From Rhodanobacter sp. DHG33 (GTDB lineage Bacteria; Pseudomonadota; Gammaproteobacteria; Xanthomonadales; Rhodanobacteraceae): a DNA stretch of 64,000 nt. The notes beneath the pieces were generated by a model. It did not search any database. It was not told the origin of the DNA and was given only the letters and a program-made list of their open reading frames with translations. Within the stretch, counting starts at the first letter, position 1. Each line of letters starts with the position of its first letter. Below are positions 17,563 through 26,188 of the stretch, in pieces. The stretch covers positions 64,530 to 128,529 of the forward strand of contig NZ_JACYXM010000004.1 in the NCBI RefSeq assembly GCF_014843005.1. The letters run 5' to 3'. The translations under genes were made by a program, and so were the position numbers.

Positions 17563-18509
17563 GCGCCTCGACCTTGTTCGTGCTGTCCCTGGTGCTGTTG
17601 GCGCTTGGCGCCGTGGTGTTTGCGCTGGGCGCATTCGCACGCCATCGCAGCGGCCAACAGCAGGCGCACGTGATGGAACGCGCCCTGCATCATCAGCCGC
17701 TGGCACTGGCCGATGGCGAACGCGACACCCGCAATCCGTGGCAACGCCTGCTGGATGCTTTGCAGGCGGTGGGCCGCCGTTTCGAAAATGGGGGGCTGGG
17801 CAAGGCATTGCTGGCGCCGGAAGATCGCCTTTTGCTGGACCAGGCCAACCGCAACACGCCTTCCGGCCGCGCCACCTACCTCGGCGTGCGCCTGGTGCTG
17901 GCGTTGCTGTTGCCCGTGGCGGTGACACTCTGGCTGCGGCCCACCGGCGTCCGCGCCATGATCGAACTGATGGCCGGCCTTGCCGCGGGCGTATTGCTGC
18001 CCAAGTTCGTGCTCGGTGCATGGGCCGAACGTCTGCGCCGCCAGGCCAGCGACGAACTGCCGCTGCTGATCGACCTGCTGCGGCTGTTCCAGGGCGTGGG
18101 CTTCAGCATGGACCAGAGCCTGCAGACCATCGCGGAACGCTTCCCCACCGTGCTGCCCGTGCTGGGTCGCGAGCTGCGCGACGCCAACACCAGCTACATG
18201 CACGGTCGGTCACGCGAGCAGTCGCTGCACCGGCTCGCGGGGTCGTTCGACAACGACGACCTGCGTAGCCTGGTGCAGGTCATCGTGCAGGTGCACGAAC
18301 ACGGCGGCGCCGTACAGGAGCCGCTGCGCCAGTTCGCGGAGCGGCTACGCGAGCAGCGCAAGATGAGCATGAAGGAAAAGACCGGCAAGCTGTCGGTGAA
18401 GATGACCATGGTGATGATGCTCACCCTGCTGCCCGCGCTGATGCTGGTACTGGCCGGCCCCGCCATCGTTTCGCTCATCGGCACCATCTCGAAACTCGGG
18501 GGGCACTGA
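17559..18509 (+). CDS. tadC: Tad inner-membrane platform protein TadC
   Basis: 316 residues with an N-terminal helix, a helix pair around 110-150, the T2SSF domain (about 160-290; ELPLLIDLLRLFQGVGFSMDQSLQTIAERFP; FAERLREQRKMSMKEKTGKLSVK) and a C-terminal helix ending in the periplasm. It is the second GspF-like platform subunit for Flp export. It starts with ATGA overlap on tadB, and tadD begins two bases after its stop, so it is tightly embedded in the operon. Confidence 0.93.
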   Translation: MSASTLFVLSLVLLALGAVVFALGAFARHRSGQQQAHVMERALHHQPLALADGERDTRNPWQRLLDALQAVGRRFENGGLGKALLAPEDRLLLDQANRNTPSGRATYLGVRLVLALLLPVAVTLWLRPTGVRAMIELMAGLAAGVLLPKFVLGAWAERLRRQASDELPLLIDLLRLFQGVGFSMDQSLQTIAERFPTVLPVLGRELRDANTSYMHGRSREQSLHRLAGSFDNDDLRSLVQVIVQVHEHGGAVQEPLRQFAERLREQRKMSMKEKTGKLSVKMTMVMMLTLLPALMLVLAGPAIVSLIGTISKLGGH

Positions 18510-18510
18510 C

Positions 18511-19476
18511 ATGCGCATCGGCCAACCGCAGACTTTTCCCTCTCGCTCCGCCCTAGTGACCACGCGGCCGCGCGAACTGCCGTCGACGCACCGCTTCGTC
18601 GCATGGCCCCTGCTCGCCGTCGCTGCTCTGCTGCTTGCCGGCTGCGGCGGCGTCCGCAATGGCTACCCCAACCATGTCGTTGCGCCGAGCCTGGCGGAAC
18701 CGGGCACCACGCCGCACGACAACAAGGACGTCTACCTGCAGCTCATCCACAAGCTGCAGCAGCAAGGCGCCTACTACGCCTCGCTGGCGCACATCGATGC
18801 CTATCGCCAGCGCTACGGCGATTCGCCCGAACTCAGCCAGTTGCGGGCGGACGCGCTGCGCGAAACCGGCCAGGGCAATGCCGCCGTGCCGATCTACCAG
18901 AGCTTGCTGCACAGCAGCCAGGCAGCCGCGGCATGGCATGGCCTGGGCCTGATCGCCGCGGCCGCCAACCAGCAAGGGGAAGCCGAGCAGGATCTGGCCA
19001 AGGCCGTGCAGCTGGAGCCGATCAATTCGGCCTATCTCAGCGACCTGGGTTATGCCCGCCTGCGCGCCGGCCGCATCGCCGAAGCGCGCGAACCATTGTC
19101 GATGGCCGCACAGCTGGCGCCCGACGATGCCAAGGACATTTCCAACCTCGCGGTGTGGGCCATCCTCGACAACCAGCTGCCGCTCGCCGACGACCTGATG
19201 CAACGCGCCAAGCTGCCCCAGACCACCCGCGACGCCGTATACCAGCTGGCCGCGCAATTGCGCGCCAGCATCGCGGACAACGCCGCGGCTCCCACGGCGG
19301 AGACGGCCACTGCGGCAACCGCCGCGGAAACCGCTTCGACGTCGACCGCCGGCAACGCCTCCGGCGGCAACTACCCGCACCGCGTGCCCGTTCCCAATGC
19401 CATCAACGGCATTCCCGGCGGCGTGCTCGACCGCTTCAGCTCATCCTCTTCTTCGACCAGCGGGGCCAACCCATGA
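18511..19476 (+). CDS. tadD: TadD-like TPR lipoprotein
   Basis: 321 residues. A lipoprotein signal (AWPLLAVAALLLAGCGG, lipidated Cys45) is preceded by an unusually long n-region when translation starts at ATG 18511; an in-frame GTG at 18556 would give a more typical signal. Residues about 70-245 form tetratricopeptide repeats (AAWHGLGLIAAAANQQGEAEQDLAKAV; INSAYLSDLGYARLRAGRIAEAREPL). The C-terminus is Ala/Thr/Ser-rich. TadD lipoproteins act as pilotin or assembly scaffold for the Tad secretin. It overlaps the following gene by ATGA. Confidence 0.88.
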   Translation: MRIGQPQTFPSRSALVTTRPRELPSTHRFVAWPLLAVAALLLAGCGGVRNGYPNHVVAPSLAEPGTTPHDNKDVYLQLIHKLQQQGAYYASLAHIDAYRQRYGDSPELSQLRADALRETGQGNAAVPIYQSLLHSSQAAAAWHGLGLIAAAANQQGEAEQDLAKAVQLEPINSAYLSDLGYARLRAGRIAEAREPLSMAAQLAPDDAKDISNLAVWAILDNQLPLADDLMQRAKLPQTTRDAVYQLAAQLRASIADNAAAPTAETATAATAAETASTSTAGNASGGNYPHRVPVPNAINGIPGGVLDRFSSSSSSTSGANP

Positions 19477-19934
19477 ACCTGCCTATCCGCCATACCCTGC
19501 TCGTCGCATTCGGTCTGTCGCTGGCCTTGCCTGCCGTCGCCCAGCAGGCTCCGCTCACCGGCCAGATGATGGATGGCCAGACGCCTGCCCCCGCCCCGGC
19601 GGCCGCGCCCCAGCCGCAGCCCCCGCAACCCGTCAGCGCCGCGCCTGCGCCGCAGGCACCGCAACAGGTCGCGCCACCCGGCGACGATGCCAGCGCCGAA
19701 GCGCCGCCGCCGCTGGCCGATGTCGGCGACAACGGCGGCGTCGGCTCCACCACCCGCCAGTTGCTGCGCATGCAGACCAGCGGGAGCCAGGCCGGCCAGT
19801 CGTCCCCCATGCTCGGCGACGAAGCCACCGCCGCCTACCGCCGCTACATGCAGAGCTTCAACCACCCCATTCCCGAATTCTTCCAGTCCACCGTAAGCAA
19901 GAACGGGAGCGGCAGCAGCGGAAGCGGGTACTGA
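19473..19934 (+). CDS. DUF3613-family exported protein of the Tad operon
   Basis: 153 residues: a Sec signal peptide ending PAVAQQ, then about 70 residues of Pro/Ala/Gln-rich low complexity, then the conserved C-terminal segment GSTTRQLLRMQTSG...YRRYMQSFNHPIPEFF that I recognise as DUF3613. The domain is found in Tad loci of xanthomonads and Burkholderia; its function is not established. Position between tadD and tadG, with an ATGA overlap upstream and a 3-base gap downstream, suggests a periplasmic accessory role in pilus assembly. Confidence 0.82.
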   Translation: MNLPIRHTLLVAFGLSLALPAVAQQAPLTGQMMDGQTPAPAPAAAPQPQPPQPVSAAPAPQAPQQVAPPGDDASAEAPPPLADVGDNGGVGSTTRQLLRMQTSGSQAGQSSPMLGDEATAAYRRYMQSFNHPIPEFFQSTVSKNGSGSSGSGY

Positions 19935-19937
19935 GTC

Positions 19938-21686
19938 ATGCAGATCCTTGGCCCCCGTCCACTGCAGCGGCGCCAGCGCGGCTCCATGGCCGTGGCCATG
20001 ATGCTGATGCTGCTTGGCCTCATCACCATCCTCGGCATCGTGGAGGTGGGTTACCTGTACTCCGCCAAACGCGATGCGCAGAAAGTGGCGGACCTGGCGG
20101 CGCTGACGGGCGTACAGCAGATGACCAGCGCCGCTGCCTGCCCAACTGGCTCGGCGCCTTACACCTCAGCGTCCCACAATGCCGTCGCCAATGGCGGCAC
20201 GACGGCCAACGGCTATTCGACCATCGCCATCACTTGCGGCAGCCAGCCTGCCAGCGGCTCCAGCGTCCTGGCAGCCGCATCGGCCGGCGGCGTCGCCGCC
20301 ATCAAGGTGGACGTGGTCCGCAACGTGAATCATCTCTTCGGCGCCGGCATGGCCTGGACGGGAACGCACGCGGTCCCGGCCACGGCGGTGGCGATCAATG
20401 CGCAGCCCACAGCGTCCTTTTCCGTCGGATCCCGGCTCGTCGGCATCAGTTCGACCAGCCCGCTCAACCAGCTGCTCAGCAACACCCTCGGTACATCGCT
20501 GGGCCTGCAGCTGCTGAGCTACCAGGGCATCACCAATACCAACATCTCCCTGCTTGGCCTGGTGAACCAGCTGAACATCAACACGGGCACGGTCAACGGT
20601 GTGCTCAACGCCCCCATCACCGTCAGCGATTTCCTCAATGCCTACGTGCAGGTGCTGCAGCAGAGCTCCAACGCCGCGAATATCGACCTGGGCTTCGTCA
20701 ATTCGCAGGTCGCCTTGATCGAGGCGCAGATCGGCAACACCACCCTCAACCTCGGCGACATACTCAACGTCAACGCGAACACGACCGATCCCAATGTCGC
20801 GCTGAACACCTATGTCAGCGCACTCGACGTCCTCAACGCCGTGCTGCTGGCCGCCGACAGCCAGAACGCCGTTGCGCTCAACGGCGGCAGCATCAACGTG
20901 CCGGGCGTGGCGACCGTGAGCCTGCAGCTGGCCGTCATCGAACCACCAAAGATCGCCGTCGGCAACGTGGGGGCCACGGCGCATACGGCGCAGATACGGC
21001 TGGGGCTGAACGTGACGGCGCTCTCCACGCCGCTCACCGGTGGCGAAAGCCTTCTGGGGCTACCCCTTTACGTGGAAGTCGCGCCCACCGACGCAACCCT
21101 CTCATCCATCACCTGCGGAGGCGCGCAGGATACCGTGGGGATCACCGCGACCCCTGGCGTGTTGAACGCCTTCCTGGGCAATCTGACTTCGACGGCCTTC
21201 GCCAACACGACAACCTCGTGGCCGTCGCTGATCGCCAGTGGAACCCAGGCCAAACTCATCAATGCGAATGTCCTGTTAACCGGCCTGGTCGTGATCTCGG
21301 CTTCGTCCAATGTGCAGGTCGCGGCCAATCCCGCCCAACTGCTGACCTTCGGCGTGCCGACTCCTGTCTCGCATCCGCTCAACCCGCCTCTCGCGCAGAC
21401 GGCGGGCTCGCCGTCGACGACCAGCCTGGGCACGGTCGTCACCAGCCTGCTGGGTTCAACCAACCTGCAGACCACCGTTACCCTGCTGGGGATCCCCATA
21501 ACCCTGCCCGCCTCGACGCTGTCGCCGCTGCTGCTGACTCTGTCGAGTGCCCTGTCTCCCGTGCTGTCGTCGCTGGACAGCCTGCTGATATCGCCGCTGC
21601 TGCAAGCGACGGGCGTCGAGATCGGCGCCGCCGACGTCAACCTGATCGACGTCAACTGCAACGCCGGCGCCAAACTGGTCTACTGA
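19938..21686 (+). CDS. tadG: TadG-like pilus assembly protein
   Basis: 582 residues. The N-terminus (RRQRGSMAVAMMLMLLGLITILGIVEVGYLYSAKRDAQKVADLAALTG in outline) is the TadG/TadE-type membrane-anchoring segment with the conserved post-helix RDAQKVADLAAL motif. The large remainder is a Ser/Thr/Leu/Asn-rich periplasmic region with few charged residues and a late Cys (VNCNAGAKLVY). It would be a tethered minor pilus component. It is last in the operon; no clear terminator was seen after it. Repetitive LLG/SLLGSTNLQTT-like stretches occur near the C-terminus. Confidence 0.85.
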   Translation: MQILGPRPLQRRQRGSMAVAMMLMLLGLITILGIVEVGYLYSAKRDAQKVADLAALTGVQQMTSAAACPTGSAPYTSASHNAVANGGTTANGYSTIAITCGSQPASGSSVLAAASAGGVAAIKVDVVRNVNHLFGAGMAWTGTHAVPATAVAINAQPTASFSVGSRLVGISSTSPLNQLLSNTLGTSLGLQLLSYQGITNTNISLLGLVNQLNINTGTVNGVLNAPITVSDFLNAYVQVLQQSSNAANIDLGFVNSQVALIEAQIGNTTLNLGDILNVNANTTDPNVALNTYVSALDVLNAVLLAADSQNAVALNGGSINVPGVATVSLQLAVIEPPKIAVGNVGATAHTAQIRLGLNVTALSTPLTGGESLLGLPLYVEVAPTDATLSSITCGGAQDTVGITATPGVLNAFLGNLTSTAFANTTTSWPSLIASGTQAKLINANVLLTGLVVISASSNVQVAANPAQLLTFGVPTPVSHPLNPPLAQTAGSPSTTSLGTVVTSLLGSTNLQTTVTLLGIPITLPASTLSPLLLTLSSALSPVLSSLDSLLISPLLQATGVEIGAADVNLIDVNCNAGAKLVY

Positions 21687-21824
21687 CCTGCCCCGCCCGT
21701 CACACCACGGCCCCTTGACCCCGAGCCTGCGACCTTTAGACTTCATCAAGTTATGCTGGGCAACGGATATGCCGGCAGGTGCAAGGTCGTCAGATCGAAC
21801 GTGATACATGGGGGATGCTGGGTG

Positions 21825-22610
21825 ATGAATCGAACGACTCGCAGCGCGCATCTACGGCGCCATGTGGTGCTGGCCATCGCGACGGCGCTGGCATGCGTGA
21901 CCCTGTCGGCCTGCGCGACCGCACCGATCGCCGCAGCTGCCCCGGCGCAGCCCAGCGGACCGGCTCAGGCGGCACCGACGCCGCCCTCGCCATCCTCGCC
22001 GCTGCCTTCGGCAGGCGATGCCAGCACGCCGCCCAGCGCCGCGGTAGCCGGCCTGCAGCAGCTGATCGACAGCCACCAGCTCACCGAGCTGCGCACGACG
22101 TACAACGCCTCCTACGGCGCCAGCCTGCTGTTCGACAGCAACAAGCTGGGCTATTACGTGGCGCTGTTCCACGGCAAGCAGTTCTGGCGCGTGATCCAGA
22201 CGGACTCCTACGAGAGCGCCGAAGGCCTCTACAAGAATTTCGCCGAGCAGACGCAGAAACTGGCCCAGGTGGACATCGACACCATCCGCCTGCAAGCCGG
22301 CAATGCCTACGCCGAACGCATGATCCAGGTGAACCGCACGCACCTGCAGAACCTGCAGCAGGACGCCAGCTACCAGCAGCAGCAGGCGCGCCAGGTGGCG
22401 GCCGCGCAGCAGCAGGCGCAACAGCAGGCGGTGGCGCTGAGCGCCAACCTGCACAGCTCCAGCAGCGAGCTGGACGCCATGAAGCAGCGCATCAACGAAC
22501 TGGAGCAGCAGCAGTCCAATCCGCAGCTGCAACTGCCGCCTCCGCCCGCCCCGACGCCGGCGCCCGCATCGACAAGCAGCTCACCCGCACCAGCCACGCC
22601 TGCGCAGTAA
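21825..22610 (+). CDS. DUF2968-family lipoprotein
   Basis: 261 residues. A lipoprotein signal (ALACVTLSACA, Cys about 32) and a Pro/Ala/Ser-rich linker are followed by the DUF2968 core (LQQLIDSHQLTELRTTYNASYGASLLFDSNKLGYYVALFHGKQFWRV). A long coiled coil with Gln-rich heptads comes next (about 140-235, SYQQQQARQVAAAQQQAQQQ) and a Pro-rich tail. An envelope-located helical protein of unknown function. ATG 21825 was chosen because it gives a compact signal; the reading frame extends upstream to 21753. It lies 138 bp after tadG with its own leader and has a hairpin downstream, so it is probably a separate unit. Confidence 0.82.
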   Translation: MNRTTRSAHLRRHVVLAIATALACVTLSACATAPIAAAAPAQPSGPAQAAPTPPSPSSPLPSAGDASTPPSAAVAGLQQLIDSHQLTELRTTYNASYGASLLFDSNKLGYYVALFHGKQFWRVIQTDSYESAEGLYKNFAEQTQKLAQVDIDTIRLQAGNAYAERMIQVNRTHLQNLQQDASYQQQQARQVAAAQQQAQQQAVALSANLHSSSSELDAMKQRINELEQQQSNPQLQLPPPPAPTPAPASTSSSPAPATPAQ

Positions 22611-22632
22611 GGCGGCTGGAGCACGATGGGCA

Positions 22633-22656
22633 ACGGGGCGCCTGCGGGCGCCTCGT
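22633..22656 (+). terminator. Hairpin terminator after DUF2968 gene
   Basis: Ten-base-pair stem (ACGGGGCGCC / GGCGCCTCGT, one G-T pair) with a TGCG loop 22 bases after the stop, followed by TCGTTTCC. The T-tract is short, so strength is uncertain. Confidence 0.55.
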
Positions 22657-22776
22657 TCGTTTCCGCCCAGCCATCAACCATTCGCCCCGCACGCAGTCGC
22701 AGAGCACGCCTCGGCCATGCAACCTGCAGTGCTGCCGACGCGAACGGCATCGGCGGGCACCCGATACAATGCGCGC

Positions 22777-23238
22777 ATGATCAACAACGACGTACTGCGC
22801 AGCGTGCGCTACATGCTCGACCTGCCCGACGGAAAACTCGCGGCCATCGTTGCGCTTGCCGGACTGGAGGTAGCGCAGACGGACTTCGACGCATTCCTGA
22901 AGAAAGACGACGAACCCGATTACCGCGACTGCCCCGATAAGGTGATGGCGCACTTCCTCGACGGCCTGGTGGTGCACCTGCGGGGCCGCGACGAAAGCCG
23001 GCCGCCGCAGCCGGTGGCGAAACGCGTCACCAACAACCTCGTGCTGAAGAAGCTGCGCGTGGCTTTCGAACTGCGCGACGACGACCTGCACGCCATCCTC
23101 GCCGCCTCCGGGTTTCCGCTGTCGAAATCGGAACTCACCGCGCTGTTCCGCAAACCCGAGCATCCCAACTACCGCCCCTGCGGCGACCAGTTGCTGCGCC
23201 ATTTCCTGCGCGGCCTCACCCAGCGGCTACGCAGTTGA
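22777..23238 (+). CDS. DUF1456-family protein (YehS-like)
   Basis: 153 residues made of two homologous halves, each with the DUF1456 pattern: NNDVLRSVRYMLDLPDGKLAAIVALAGLEV...FLKKDDEPDY and NLVLKKLRVAFELRDDDLHAILAASGFPL...LFRKPEHPNY. Both halves end in a stretch (CPDKVMAHFLDGLV / CGDQLLRHFLRGL) typical of the family. Cytoplasmic, function unknown. ATG 22777 follows a possible -10-like GATACAAT, so the message may be leaderless or nearly so. Flanked by non-coding DNA on both sides, so it is monocistronic. Confidence 0.85.
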   Translation: MINNDVLRSVRYMLDLPDGKLAAIVALAGLEVAQTDFDAFLKKDDEPDYRDCPDKVMAHFLDGLVVHLRGRDESRPPQPVAKRVTNNLVLKKLRVAFELRDDDLHAILAASGFPLSKSELTALFRKPEHPNYRPCGDQLLRHFLRGLTQRLRS

Positions 23239-23318
23239 ATGGAAGAGTGCGGCCGCGGATGACCGCCCGTGCGATTTCGTAATCAAGGATGATCGCAAAG
23301 GCGAGGTCAGGGTTTGCT

Positions 23319-23348
23319 CGTCATCCCGTCGCAAGCCGGGATCCAGCG
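23319..23348 (+). repeat. Short palindromic intergenic repeat (GTCATCCCG...CGGGATCCAG type)
   Basis: CGTCATCCCGTCGCAAGCCGGGATCCAGCG-like unit with ATCCCG/CGGGAT arms. This resembles the abundant dispersed repeats of the form GTCATCCC-n-GGGATCCAG seen in many proteobacterial genomes. Only one copy was noticed in the window. Confidence 0.55.
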
Positions 23349-23467
23349 CCTTCAAGCGATTGCCACCAAGGCACTGGATTGGCCAACTTCACTGTTGAAC
23401 AGCGCTAGCGCTTGCGCAGGAATGGCGAGTAAAAGGCAGATTGTTCAAAGCATCCCAAGGAGCACGC

Positions 23468-23956
23468 ATGCTGTTCGACACCGTGTTCTACACCCTCGGC
23501 GCCGTGTTGATCATCGGCGGACTGGTCGGCGCGATCCTGCCCAGCCTGCCCGGCGTGCCGATGATCTTCGGCGGCATCTGGCTGATCGCCGCCGTGGACG
23601 ATTACCGCCACCTCGGCCTGTGGTGGCTGCTGCTGATCGGCGCGCTGGGCGCCGTGGCCGTGATCGTGGACTTCATCGCCAGCACGCTGGGCGCCAAGCG
23701 TGTCGGCGCCAGCAAGCGCGCGCTGTGGGGCGCCTCGCTGGGCACCTTCGTCGGCATGTTCTTCGGTATTCCGGGCATTCTGCTCGGCCCGTTCATCGGC
23801 GCGCTGCTCGGTGAGCTTTCTTCCGGCACCAGCGTGCTGCGCTCCACCCACGTCGGCATCGGCACCTGGATCGGCCTGCTGTGCGGCACGCTGGTGAAGC
23901 TGGTGATCTCGCTGGTGATGGTAGGTCTGTTCGGAGTGGCGATGCTGCTGGGCTGA
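23468..23956 (+). CDS. DUF456-family membrane protein
   Basis: 162 residues, almost entirely hydrophobic with Gly-rich helices. It contains the family pattern GAILPSLPGVPMIFGGIWL near the N-terminus and IVDFIASTLGAKRVGASKRALWGASLGTFVGMF...GIPGILLGPFIGALLGEL in the middle. DUF456 proteins are small inner-membrane proteins of unknown function, often with glycine-zipper-like repeats. ATG 23468 was chosen because the preceding codons are not hydrophobic; AAGGAG lies 6 bases upstream. Convergent with the HlyIII gene 10 bases downstream. Confidence 0.87.
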   Translation: MLFDTVFYTLGAVLIIGGLVGAILPSLPGVPMIFGGIWLIAAVDDYRHLGLWWLLLIGALGAVAVIVDFIASTLGAKRVGASKRALWGASLGTFVGMFFGIPGILLGPFIGALLGELSSGTSVLRSTHVGIGTWIGLLCGTLVKLVISLVMVGLFGVAMLLG

Positions 23957-23966
23957 TCGCCGGGCT

Positions 23967-24632
23967 TCAGCCGATTTTTCCCGGCAGCACGTACAGCAGT
24001 ACCGCGAAGTAATGCAGCACGCTGCCGGCTAGCACGAAGGCATGCCACAGCGTGTGGTGATAAGGCAGCCTGCGCCACAGGTAGAACGGCACGCCGAGCG
24101 TGTAGGCCACGCCGCCGCCGATCAGCAGCGTCATGCCGCCGACCTGCAGATGCGCGGCCAGCGGCTTGAAGGCGAGCATGCCGATCCAGCCCATGCCCAC
24201 GTAGAGCAGTACGGCGAGCTTGTGCCAGCGGCGGAACCAACCCAGCTCCAGCACGCTGCCGACCAGCGCCATCGCCCACACCGCAGCGAACAGGCTCCAG
24301 CCCCATGCGCCCGGCAGCGCGATCAGGGTGAACGGCGTGTAGGTGCCGGCGATCAGCAGGTAGATCGCGATGTGGTCCAGCGTGCGCAGCAAGGGCTTGG
24401 CCGCGACCACGGGAATCGCGTGGTACAGCGTGGATGCGGTGTAGAGCAGGATCAACGTGACGCCGTACACCGCGCAGGCGACGATCTCGCGCGCATCGCC
24501 GCGCATCGCCGCAAATGCCACCAGGGTGGCGAGGCCGCCGATGCTGAGCACGATGCCGAGGCCGTGCAGGAGGCTGCTGGCGAATTCGTCGCCGCGGTGA
24601 TAGCGCGGCAAGGCGGCAGTGGCGGCGGTCAT
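23967..24632 (-). CDS. Hemolysin III/PAQR-family membrane protein
   Basis: 221 residues from ATG 24632, with seven predicted membrane segments. Family motifs include RYHRGDEFASSLLHGLG at the N-terminus, LLYTASTLYHAIP, LDHIAIYLLIAGTYTPF in the middle and YHHTLWHAFVLAGSVLHYFAV near the end; the His residues in the last two motifs are the likely metal ligands of the PAQR fold. Annotated homologues are called hemolysin III, but cytolytic activity is shown for few members. An upstream in-frame start at 24701 would add a stretch without family similarity. Confidence 0.88.
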   Translation of the reverse strand: MTAATAALPRYHRGDEFASSLLHGLGIVLSIGGLATLVAFAAMRGDAREIVACAVYGVTLILLYTASTLYHAIPVVAAKPLLRTLDHIAIYLLIAGTYTPFTLIALPGAWGWSLFAAVWAMALVGSVLELGWFRRWHKLAVLLYVGMGWIGMLAFKPLAAHLQVGGMTLLIGGGVAYTLGVPFYLWRRLPYHHTLWHAFVLAGSVLHYFAVLLYVLPGKIG

Positions 24633-24836
24633 GGCGGTTCCGGCGGAGAGGACGATCCCGCATTGCACCATAGCGGGAGCGGCCGCGCTTGACCACCGCA
24701 ATGGACGTCCATTCCGATCACTTGCGCGCCATTGGCCGGAGGCATACGCTCAGGCCGCGTCCACGACGGTCCCCCTGCCTAGGCAGCGTCGCCGGCGCCA
24801 CAACCCAAAAACCGAAACGCCGTCAGGAGGTCGCTT

Positions 24837-25496
24837 ATGTCGTCCGCAAGCCTGGCTGTTGCCGTTCGCCCCCACCCCGACCCCGTGCGCATCGCCGCCC
24901 TCAGTGCGGCCATCGCGCTCAACCTCACCGCACTGCTGATCCTCACCCGCCCGCTGGCGCCGCAGGCGATGGATCTGATCCACCGCGTCACCACGGTGCC
25001 GGAAATAACCTTCATCAAGCCACTGCCCCCCGTAAAACCGCCGCCGCCCATCGACCTGAAGCCGTTGCCGCGAGCACCCGTCGTCGTGCCCGTGCACGTG
25101 CAACCGCAGCCCACCGTGACGCCGCCGATAGTGACGCCGAGTACGGAAGGTACGCAGCCCATGCCGCAGGCGGTGCCGCCGAGCGCGACGCCCAGCGATG
25201 CAAATACCGCCGAGCCGGTCGAAGCCACCCTGGCCTATCGCTCGTCGCCGCTGCAATTCCCCACGCTCGCCTTGCGCCAGCACATGCAGGGCACGGTGCT
25301 GTTGCGTGTATTGGTGGACGAGAGCGGCGTGCCGTTGCAGGTCGAGATCGAGCACGGCAGCGGCTACACCGTGCTGGACCGCAGCGCACGCGAACAGGTG
25401 CTGGCGCACTGGCGCTTCCAGCCTGCGATGGTGAATGGCCATGCAGTGCGCGCCTGGGCCAAGGTGCCGGTGAACTTCGTGTTGAACAATCTGTGA
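24837..25496 (+). CDS. TonB-like energy transducer
   Basis: 219 residues: one N-terminal membrane helix (about 19-37), a Pro/Lys/Val-rich periplasmic linker (PPVKPPPPIDLKPLP and following), and a C-terminal TonB domain (about 135-218) with YRSSPLQFPTLALRQHMQGTVLLRVLVDESG and DRSAREQVLAHWRFQPA. It would couple proton motive force to TonB-dependent receptors. No exbB/exbD genes adjoin it, so it is an orphan TonB that must use ExbBD encoded elsewhere. A strong terminator follows. Confidence 0.9.
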   Translation: MSSASLAVAVRPHPDPVRIAALSAAIALNLTALLILTRPLAPQAMDLIHRVTTVPEITFIKPLPPVKPPPPIDLKPLPRAPVVVPVHVQPQPTVTPPIVTPSTEGTQPMPQAVPPSATPSDANTAEPVEATLAYRSSPLQFPTLALRQHMQGTVLLRVLVDESGVPLQVEIEHGSGYTVLDRSAREQVLAHWRFQPAMVNGHAVRAWAKVPVNFVLNNL

Positions 25497-25507
25497 TGTA
25501 AAGAAAG

Positions 25508-25541
25508 CGGCCGTAAGGCGCATGCTCGTGCCTTACGGCCG
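25508..25541 (+). terminator. Rho-independent terminator after tonB-like gene
   Basis: Perfect 12-bp stem CGGCCGTAAGGC / GCCTTACGGCCG around a 10-base loop, followed by TTTAA. Confidence 0.85.
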
Positions 25542-25592
25542 TTTAACGGTGCGCATGCTCCACTGGGCAGACGTATCCACGCCGAGTTACGC

Positions 25593-26165
25593 ATGGGCAA
25601 GTACATGCACAGCTTGAAGAGCCTGCGCGACATCGCGCTGGAATATGCCCGCGTCGAACACCCCGATCTGGCGTCGATGGCGCGCGAACTCGGTCGCGTG
25701 GTGCATGGCGATACGACGGCCCTGTCCGCACGACTGGCTGCCGTACATCGCCGCGGCATCGACACGCGCGTGCTGATCGAGCGTCGGCAGCCCGCGCTGC
25801 GCGTGCTGGTGCGCGCATGGCCGCCCGGCCAGCGCATGCCGCTGCTCGACCATACGGATTGCTGGGGCCTCGAGCTCGCGCTGCATGGCGCCCTGGAATG
25901 GCAGGCCTACCGGCGCGATCCGCACAGCGGCGAACTGGATGCGCAAGGGCGCAACTGGTTGGGCCCGGGCGACGCCAACTGGTTCGAGCGCGACGCGAGC
26001 TACGCGCATCGCTGCCGCAACCTGTCGCGCCACGACACCGCCTATACGCTGCATGTCTACGGCGGCGAGCTGCCGGACCGCCGCGACAGCGAATCGCGCG
26101 CGAATGCGCCCGCGTGGCTTGTGCAGGCGCAACGCAGCCAGTTTGCCGGCACGCTCGCCCACTGA
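25593..26165 (+). CDS. Cysteine-dioxygenase-like cupin with altered metal site
   Basis: 190 residues with the CDO-type cupin pattern: VRAWPPGQRMPLLDHTDCWGLELALHGALEW (first cupin motif) and HRCRNLSRHDTAYTLHVYGGEL (second). Active thiol dioxygenases bind Fe with three His, two of them in an HxH motif. Here that motif reads Leu85-Asp-His87, so one ligand is missing; His87 and the His in TLHVYGG remain. Thiol oxidation activity is therefore doubtful. The gene ends 24 bases before a flavoprotein gene on the same strand, suggesting a two-gene operon. Starts at ATG 25593 (another ATG at 25605). Confidence 0.75.
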   Translation: MGKYMHSLKSLRDIALEYARVEHPDLASMARELGRVVHGDTTALSARLAAVHRRGIDTRVLIERRQPALRVLVRAWPPGQRMPLLDHTDCWGLELALHGALEWQAYRRDPHSGELDAQGRNWLGPGDANWFERDASYAHRCRNLSRHDTAYTLHVYGGELPDRRDSESRANAPAWLVQAQRSQFAGTLAH

Positions 26166-26188
26166 TCCAAAACCGACTGGAGCAACGC

